Notes under the pieces: model-generated
The model's input: only the letters and a program-made list of their open reading frames with translations
Told to the model about the DNA's origin: nothing
Database searches by the model: none
Shown: piece after piece, positions 7,174-10,486 of the stretch
Numbering within the stretch: the first letter of the stretch is position 1
How the letters are laid out: the number at the start of each line of letters is the position of its first letter
DNA from: DAMCAP01 sp964369265
Lineage (GTDB): Bacteria; Bacillota; Clostridia; Oscillospirales; Ruminococcaceae
DNA: 10,486 nt
NCBI GenBank assembly: GCA_964369265.1
Contig: CAYJEV010000063.1
Coordinates: forward strand, 1 to 10,486
Reading direction: 5' to 3'
Made by a program: the position numbers and the translations under genes

Positions 7174-7683
7174 ATGAGGGAGTTAAATATAGTTTTGGTT
7201 GAGCCAAGAATTCCTCAGAATGTCGGGAATATTGCTAGAACTTGCGCTGCAACAGGCGTTCGTCTTCACTTAATCAAGCCTCTAGGCTTTGAGGTGGATA
7301 GCGCTAAATTAAAGCGTGCAGGTCTTGATTATTGGCATTTACTAGACGTTACATATTATGAAAATACAGACGATTTTTTTGAGAAGAATCCAAACTCAAA
7401 CTGCTACTTTTTCACTACAAAGGCAAATCATCGCCATTCAGATGTAAGCTATCCAAATAGCTGCTTTTTAGTGTTTGGAAGGGAAGATAAGGGCTTGCCA
7501 GAAGAGCTAATTCTTAAATATTTAGAGCATTCTGTTAGAATACCTATGATGAATGAGGCAAGAAGCCTCAATCTTTCAAATGCAGTTGCTGTTGCTGTTT
7601 ATGAAACGCTCAGACAATGGGATTATCCTGATTTAACAGGGCTTGGCAAGTTTGCTGATGTTGCGTTTAGCAATCTCTATTAG
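7174..7683 (+). CDS. trmL: tRNA (cytidine(34)/uridine(34)-2'-O)-methyltransferase
   Basis: Cytosolic SPOUT-class enzyme that uses S-adenosylmethionine to 2'-O-methylate the wobble nucleotide of tRNA-Leu isoacceptors, improving codon reading. At 169 aa it has the minimal length of the TrmL (YibK/CspR) subfamily, with no extra RNA-binding domain. The three family motifs are in order: EPRIPQNVGNIARTCAATG near the N terminus (about 10-28), FGREDKGLPEE (about 107-117), and the trefoil-knot segment RIPMMNEARSLNLSNAVAVAVYE (about 129-151). An AAGGGGG ribosome binding site lies about 7 nt before the ATG, and the gene has its own promoter. It is flanked by the divergent hydrogenase-GGDEF gene and the convergent GNAT gene, so it appears monocistronic. 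Confidence 0.96.
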   Translation: MRELNIVLVEPRIPQNVGNIARTCAATGVRLHLIKPLGFEVDSAKLKRAGLDYWHLLDVTYYENTDDFFEKNPNSNCYFFTTKANHRHSDVSYPNSCFLVFGREDKGLPEELILKYLEHSVRIPMMNEARSLNLSNAVAVAVYETLRQWDYPDLTGLGKFADVAFSNLY

Positions 7684-7708
7684 AAATTATCATTACTTAA
7701 TAAAATAA

Positions 7709-7740
7709 GGGGGAGAGCATTTATTGTGCTCGCCCCCTTT
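7709..7740. terminator. Bidirectional terminator between trmL and the GNAT gene
   Basis: GGGGG-A-GAGCA (7709-7719) pairs with TGCTC-G-CCCCC (7727-7737) through two 5-bp blocks with one A/G mismatch and a 7-nt loop. TTT follows on the plus strand. On the minus strand the flank reads TTATTTTATT, a better U-tract. It can therefore end both trmL and the oadB-like/GNAT operon. Confidence 0.85.
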
Positions 7741-7746
7741 GCATAT

Positions 7747-8244
7747 TTAAAATTTCTTATCAAAAGCAATTTTCTCGCTATTATCAAACCAAATAGTTCC
7801 GCAATAGCTAAAGCCATTTTTGCTTAGTATATGTTGCATTTTTTTGTTATCAGCATCGGTATCAACTCTAAAGTAATTAACTCCTCTTTCTCTGCTCATC
7901 TCCTCAACTAAGCCAAAAACAATGTCGCTAAGCTTTCTGCCTCTCGCTTTATCATTAAAAGCCATTCTATGAACAACCACATAGCTCTCATCACTATTCC
8001 AGCTTCCATTTAAATTATCATAGGCTGGCTCGCCCTCAAAGTCAATGCATAAATATCCTAAAACATCTTCATTATCCACAATAAAAAAGCCTTTGTTGTT
8101 TATGCTGTCGCTTTTAAGGCAGTCAAAATCAGGATAACCTGTTTGCCACTGATCAATGCCTTGCTCTTTAAGGTGAGCTTTGGCAGCATCAATAATCTCC
8201 ATTCCTAAATGCACTTCATTTTCTTTCATTGCCATAAGCTTCAT
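7747..8244 (-). CDS. GNAT-family N-acetyltransferase
   Basis: Predicted cytosolic acetyl-CoA-dependent acetyltransferase of unknown substrate. The 165-aa protein has the usual GNAT order. An N-terminal helix pair leads into IDQWQTGYPDF, common in small Firmicute GNAT proteins. A central sheet follows (FFIVDNEDVLGYLCIDF). The beta-4/alpha-3 region reads VVVHRMAFNDKARGRKLSDIVFGLVEE, with the R-G-R-K turn in the place of the pyrophosphate-binding Q/R-x-x-G-x-G/A loop. The C-terminal part VNYFRVDTDADNKKMQHILSKNGFSYCGTIWF carries the family-typical D-x-x-N-x-x-M and L-x-x-x-G-F pattern. AAGGAGG lies 7 nt ahead of the ATG. It starts 25 nt after the small membrane protein gene with no intervening promoter, so it is most likely the third gene of the riboswitch-controlled operon. 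Any link to the first two products is unknown. Confidence 0.9.
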   Translation of the reverse strand: MKLMAMKENEVHLGMEIIDAAKAHLKEQGIDQWQTGYPDFDCLKSDSINNKGFFIVDNEDVLGYLCIDFEGEPAYDNLNGSWNSDESYVVVHRMAFNDKARGRKLSDIVFGLVEEMSRERGVNYFRVDTDADNKKMQHILSKNGFSYCGTIWFDNSEKIAFDKKF

Positions 8245-8269
8245 TTTAAATCCTCCTTATTTATTTTTA

Positions 8270-8398
8270 CTAATCTTTTAATACATTTGTTAAAACTGCA
8301 ATTGTAAGCCAAATAAACATTATAGTTATAAACACACCACCAAAGGCTAAGCCTAAAGTCGGCATTATCTCAAACATGGTTGTTAAGTTATTCATCAT
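8270..8398 (-). CDS. 42-aa single-pass membrane protein, possible minimal OadG-like subunit
   Basis: A short frame of 42 codons plus TAG lies between the decarboxylase beta gene and the GNAT gene. Translation starts MMNNLTTMFE, followed by one hydrophobic segment from about residue 11 to 38 (including LGLAFGGVFITIMFIWLTI), and ends in VLKD. A strong AAAGGAGGAG ribosome binding site (8406-8415) sits 9 nt before the first ATG at 8398; the second ATG (8395) is the alternative start. The 18-nt gap after the beta gene and 25-nt gap before the GNAT gene argue for translation as part of the operon. By position and topology it resembles the membrane anchor of OadG/gamma or delta subunits of sodium-pump decarboxylases, but it lacks their hydrophilic linker and C-terminal tail. 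Homology is inference; existence as a gene is well supported. Confidence 0.75.
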   Translation of the reverse strand: MMNNLTTMFEIMPTLGLAFGGVFITIMFIWLTIAVLTNVLKD

Positions 8399-8416
8399 TG
8401 TAACACTCCTCCTTTA

Positions 8417-9559
8417 TTAGGCAAACAAGCCTAAAATCATGCCTCCAGCTATAACAGAGGCAATCTGCCCTGACACATTTGCGCCAACTGCATGCATTAG
8501 CAAGAAATTTTGGTGATCCTCTTGCTGTCCCATTTTATGCACTACTCTCGCAGACATCGGAAATGCGCTAATGCCAGCTGCTCCTATCATAGGGTTAATT
8601 TTATTTTTGCTAAATAAGTTTAGTATTTTAGCAAAGAACACACCACCTATTGTATCAAATATAAAAGCGATAAGCCCAAGCCCTAAAATCATAAATGTTT
8701 CTGGGGTTATGAACATGGAAGCCTGCATTTTTGAGGCGACGGTTATTCCAAGTACTAAGGTTATCAAGTTAGCGAGGGCATTTTGCGCTGTTTCAGATAA
8801 GCCATCTAACACACCGCATTCCCTTATTAAGTTGCCAAACATCAAAAAGCCAACCAAAGCAACAGATCTAGGAGCAGCTATACCAGCTATAATTGTCACT
8901 ATAATAGGGAATAAAATTCTAACTTTTTTTGTCACTGATTTAGGGGAGTAAGGCATTCTGATTAATCTTTCGGCTTTGGTTGTGCAGAGGCGAATAACAG
9001 GAGGCTGAACTATTGGAACAAGCGCCATATATGAATAAGCCGCAACCATAATCGCCCCTATGTAATTGCTTTTGAAGAAATTTGCAACAACAATTGAAGT
9101 AGGGCCATCTGCTGCGCCAATAATGCCAATAGATGCAGCGTCTTTAATTTCAAAGCCCATCAAAGTTGCTAGGGCAATAGTGAAGAATATACCAAACTGC
9201 GCCGCTGCTCCAAAAAGCAGCATTTTAGGGTTTGAAAGGAGAGGGCCGAAGTCTATCATTGCTCCAATGCCAACAAATAATAAGAGAGGGAAAAGCTCAT
9301 TTGCGATACCTGCCCTAAAAAGAACATCTATTACCCCCTCTTCGATATGTCCATCAACCATTTGGTCGACAACGCCTGAGAATGGTAAATTAACTAAAAT
9401 TGCACCAAAGCCCATTGGTAACAACAAAGCTGGCTCCATTTTATGCTTTATTGCAAGGTAAATTAGTAAAGCTCCAATAAGCCACATGACTATTTGTGTC
9501 CAGTGAATTGCTATTAAGCTTCCGAGAATTGGGATGTTTGCAAGTTCCATACCGTTCAT
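8417..9559 (-). CDS. Sodium-translocating decarboxylase beta subunit (OadB/GcdB/MmdB family)
   Basis: Integral membrane protein of the family that decarboxylates carboxybiotin and couples it to Na+ export in oxaloacetate, glutaconyl-CoA and methylmalonyl-CoA decarboxylases. From the ATG at 9559 it is 380 aa and strongly hydrophobic. Family blocks are present: FPLLLFVGIGAMIDFGPLLSNP at about 90-111, GAADGPTSI with the Na+-site-type aspartate D151, NPMIGAAGISAFPMSARVV at about 322-340 (conserved Asn, Gly, Ser and Arg), and HAVGANVSGQI near the end. AAAAGGAG 7 nt upstream fixes the start; an earlier in-frame ATG at 9610 lies inside the riboswitch terminator and is rejected. No carboxyltransferase alpha or biotin-carrier gene is nearby, so the substrate is unknown and the subunit may pair with proteins encoded elsewhere. 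It is first in the riboswitch-led operon. Confidence 0.9.
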   Translation of the reverse strand: MNGMELANIPILGSLIAIHWTQIVMWLIGALLIYLAIKHKMEPALLLPMGFGAILVNLPFSGVVDQMVDGHIEEGVIDVLFRAGIANELFPLLLFVGIGAMIDFGPLLSNPKMLLFGAAAQFGIFFTIALATLMGFEIKDAASIGIIGAADGPTSIVVANFFKSNYIGAIMVAAYSYMALVPIVQPPVIRLCTTKAERLIRMPYSPKSVTKKVRILFPIIVTIIAGIAAPRSVALVGFLMFGNLIRECGVLDGLSETAQNALANLITLVLGITVASKMQASMFITPETFMILGLGLIAFIFDTIGGVFFAKILNLFSKNKINPMIGAAGISAFPMSARVVHKMGQQEDHQNFLLMHAVGANVSGQIASVIAGGMILGLFA

Positions 9560-9566
9560 ATGAATT

Positions 9567-9574
9567 CTCCTTTT
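9567..9574 (-). promoter_or_regulatory. Ribosome binding site that fixes the oadB-like start
   Basis: AAAAGGAG on the minus strand is 7 nt from the ATG at 9559 and lies downstream of the leader terminator. Translation from the upstream ATG at 9610 would begin inside the terminator stem, with no ribosome binding site. Confidence 0.8.
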
Positions 9575-9591
9575 AATTTGGTTTAGGGTAT

Positions 9592-9633
9592 AAAAAAAGA
9601 CTTTTACCATAGCAAAGCTAAGGCAAAAGTCTT
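9592..9633 (-). terminator. Riboswitch expression platform: intrinsic terminator in the oadB-like leader
   Basis: On the minus strand AAGACTTTT-GCC (9622-9633) pairs with GG-T-AAAAGTCTT (9597-9608), followed by a run of seven T (9592-9598). The 5' arm (9625-9633) is the same segment that forms the 3' strand of aptamer helix P1. Aptamer and terminator are therefore mutually exclusive, which predicts a ligand-activated ON switch. It is also the first terminator met by transcripts running on from the HD gene. Confidence 0.85.
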
Positions 9634-9716
9634 GCTGTTTATTTCGTGTGCGGAGTTTCCTCGTATTGACGCAACACGCTACACATAGTTTTGCTATGCG
9701 CCAGCTACTCCCTTTT
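9625..9716 (-). promoter_or_regulatory. yybP-ykoY (manganese) riboswitch aptamer
   Basis: The minus-strand leader carries the hallmarks of the yybP-ykoY family. The 5' segment AAAAGGGAGTAGCTG (9702-9716) pairs with the 3' segment CAGCAAGACTTTT (9625-9637) to form P1 around the conserved GGAGTA loop. A P2 hairpin (CATAG/CTATG, 9684-9698) follows. Then a P3 helix (CGTGT-GCG with CGC-ACACG, 9645-9678) carries the L3 sequence TCAATAC (9663-9669) and a GAG-GAAA-CTC cap. The A-for-G and U-for-C changes in P1, relative to the usual AAAGGGGAGTAG/GCAAGACCTTT as I recall it, keep pairing. Known members bind Mn2+ and mostly control Mn exporters or TerC/MntP-type proteins. Control of a decarboxylase beta subunit is unusual. 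Confidence 0.87.
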
Positions 9717-9721
9717 AATAC

Positions 9722-9750
9722 ATTATATTAAAAATGTAAGTAATTGTCAA
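9722..9750 (-). promoter_or_regulatory. Consensus sigma-A promoter for the riboswitch operon
   Basis: On the minus strand TTGACA (9745-9750), a 17-nt spacer and TATAAT (9722-9727) match the consensus exactly. The start is expected near 9715-9716, exactly where aptamer helix P1 begins. Such a strong promoter fits a gene set controlled by terminator read-through. Confidence 0.9.
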
Positions 9751-9762
9751 TACATTTAGCGA

Positions 9763-10326
9763 TTAAAGACCTATAGAAGGCGCAATTTTTCTCATCGCTA
9801 ATATGCAGTGGTTAAGGACTTCGTCCATTGGCATACCCATTCTCTTCGCAGCATTCTCAACATGTTCACGATTAACACCAGCAGCAAAGTTAAGTGTTTT
9901 CCATTTTTTCTTAACAGACTTTAGCTCCATATCCATAACGCTCTTTGAAGGGCGCATATATGCACAAGCAGTTATGAAGCCAGCAAGCTCATCAACAGTT
10001 AGGATAACATTCTCCATATATTTTTTTGGCTCGACATCGCTTGCAAGGCCATATGCATGGCTTAAAACAGAATAGATAAACTCATCATCAAAGCCTGCTT
10101 CTTTTAGGTAAGCTGGAGTGTGTTTGCAGTGTTCTTCAGGATATTTTTCGTAGTCTAAGTCATGAAGCAGTCCGACCATACCCCAGTATTCGATATCTTC
10201 ACCATTTAGTTCAGCGAAGTATCTCATTATTCCCTCAACGCCGAGGGCGTGGTTTATGAGAGATGGATTTTTAGTGTGTGTTTTTAGTAGTTCAAGGGCT
10301 TGTTCTCTATTTAATGGCAGTGACAT
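9763..10326 (-). CDS. HD-domain phosphohydrolase
   Basis: Predicted cytosolic metal-dependent hydrolase of the HD superfamily; the substrate is unknown. The 187-aa protein carries the metal-site series H26 (NHALGVE), H55-D56 (GLLHDLDYEKYP) and H90 (SVLSHAYG). D112 (VDELAGFI) follows in the position where the last metal-site aspartate is expected. The last 65 residues are helical, with KSVKKKW and VNREHVENAAKRMG. This matches widespread stand-alone bacterial HDIG-type proteins rather than HD-GYP, RelA/SpoT or dGTPase proteins. AGGAAAGG precedes the ATG at 10326. An upstream ATG (10332) is out of frame. Its stop lies only 12 nt before the consensus promoter of the riboswitch operon, with no terminator between, so its mRNA runs into the riboswitch. 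Confidence 0.88.
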   Translation of the reverse strand: MSLPLNREQALELLKTHTKNPSLINHALGVEGIMRYFAELNGEDIEYWGMVGLLHDLDYEKYPEEHCKHTPAYLKEAGFDDEFIYSVLSHAYGLASDVEPKKYMENVILTVDELAGFITACAYMRPSKSVMDMELKSVKKKWKTLNFAAGVNREHVENAAKRMGMPMDEVLNHCILAMRKIAPSIGL

Positions 10327-10366
10327 AACATTTTCCTTTCCTGTTTAATTGTTTTGTTTTTTACTA

Positions 10367-10395
10367 ATTTTAGCATATTTTCTAGCAAACTACAA
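10367..10395 (-). promoter_or_regulatory. Extended -10 promoter for the HD-domain gene
   Basis: On the minus strand TAAAAT (10367-10372) is preceded by TG-C, an extended -10. TTGTAG (10390-10395) lies 17 nt upstream as a weak -35. The predicted start is about 35 nt before the ATG at 10326. Confidence 0.6.
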
Positions 10396-10486
10396 TAGGG
10401 AATAGCGAGAAAATGACTAGTAGTGTTCGGTCAGGCTTTGTTAGACTAATGGCTAAGGAGTTTCGCAGTAAACTTTCAGTGTTCCG
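10396..10486. other. Right-edge stretch, no gene assigned
   Basis: Two frames run open to the window edge. A plus-strand frame from ATG 10413 (MTSSVRSGF...) has no clear ribosome binding site. A minus-strand frame closes at TAG 10382-10384, with a hydrophobic tail ending LFPIVVC. Both are short and unrecognised. The near-repeats AGTGTTCGG (10422-10430) and AGTGTTCCG (10478-10486) are noted without assigned meaning. Confidence 0.2.

Noticed and set aside
9560..9610. Longer oadB-like protein starting at the ATG at 9610
   Set aside because: Its first codons lie in the riboswitch terminator stem and T-run and have no ribosome binding site; the ATG at 9559 has AAAAGGAG at 7 nt and matches the family's N terminus.
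10413..10486. Start of a plus-strand gene at the right edge
   Set aside because: Only 24 codons are visible, without a clear ribosome binding site or recognisable motif, and a minus-strand frame is equally open over the same bases.

Overview
The window is AT-rich (under about 40% G+C by eye), gene-dense and uses strong AGGAGG-type ribosome binding sites with near-consensus sigma-A promoters. Together with a sensory [FeFe]-hydrogenase-like protein, a sodium-pump decarboxylase subunit and an acyl-ACP thioesterase, this points to an anaerobic low-GC Firmicute of the class Clostridia. Genus cannot be told from the sequence. Translation follows the standard bacterial code. Nothing looks like an insertion sequence, prophage, CRISPR array or tRNA/rRNA gene.

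Left part (1-5110, plus strand): a housekeeping run of seryl-tRNA synthetase (serS), a FatA-like acyl-ACP thioesterase, IMP dehydrogenase (guaB) and a UraA-type uracil permease. The first three are packed within 5 and 32 nt and probably share the promoter in front of serS. A 15-bp perfect hairpin without a U-tract separates guaB from the permease. A bidirectional terminator ends the run.

Middle (5114-7742): a minus-strand 590-aa protein fuses two [4Fe-4S] clusters, an [FeFe]-hydrogenase H-cluster domain, a further Fe-S motif and an intact GGDEF domain. It is best read as a hydrogen- or redox-sensing diguanylate cyclase. It diverges from trmL, which encodes a tRNA wobble 2'-O-methyltransferase. 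Each gene has its own promoter, and a 17-bp perfect palindrome lies in the sensor's leader. A bidirectional terminator separates trmL from the next minus-strand operon.

Right part (7747-10326, minus strand): an HD-domain phosphohydrolase gene, then a perfect TTGACA-17-TATAAT promoter, then a leader with the sequence and fold of a yybP-ykoY (manganese) riboswitch feeding an intrinsic terminator. Behind it lie an OadB/GcdB-type sodium-pump decarboxylase beta subunit, a 42-codon single-pass membrane protein missed by length-filtered gene finding, and a GNAT acetyltransferase. No carboxyltransferase or biotin-carrier subunit is present. A manganese riboswitch controlling an apparently orphan decarboxylase beta subunit plus a minimal gamma-like peptide is the most unusual arrangement here. 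The hydrogenase-GGDEF fusion is second.
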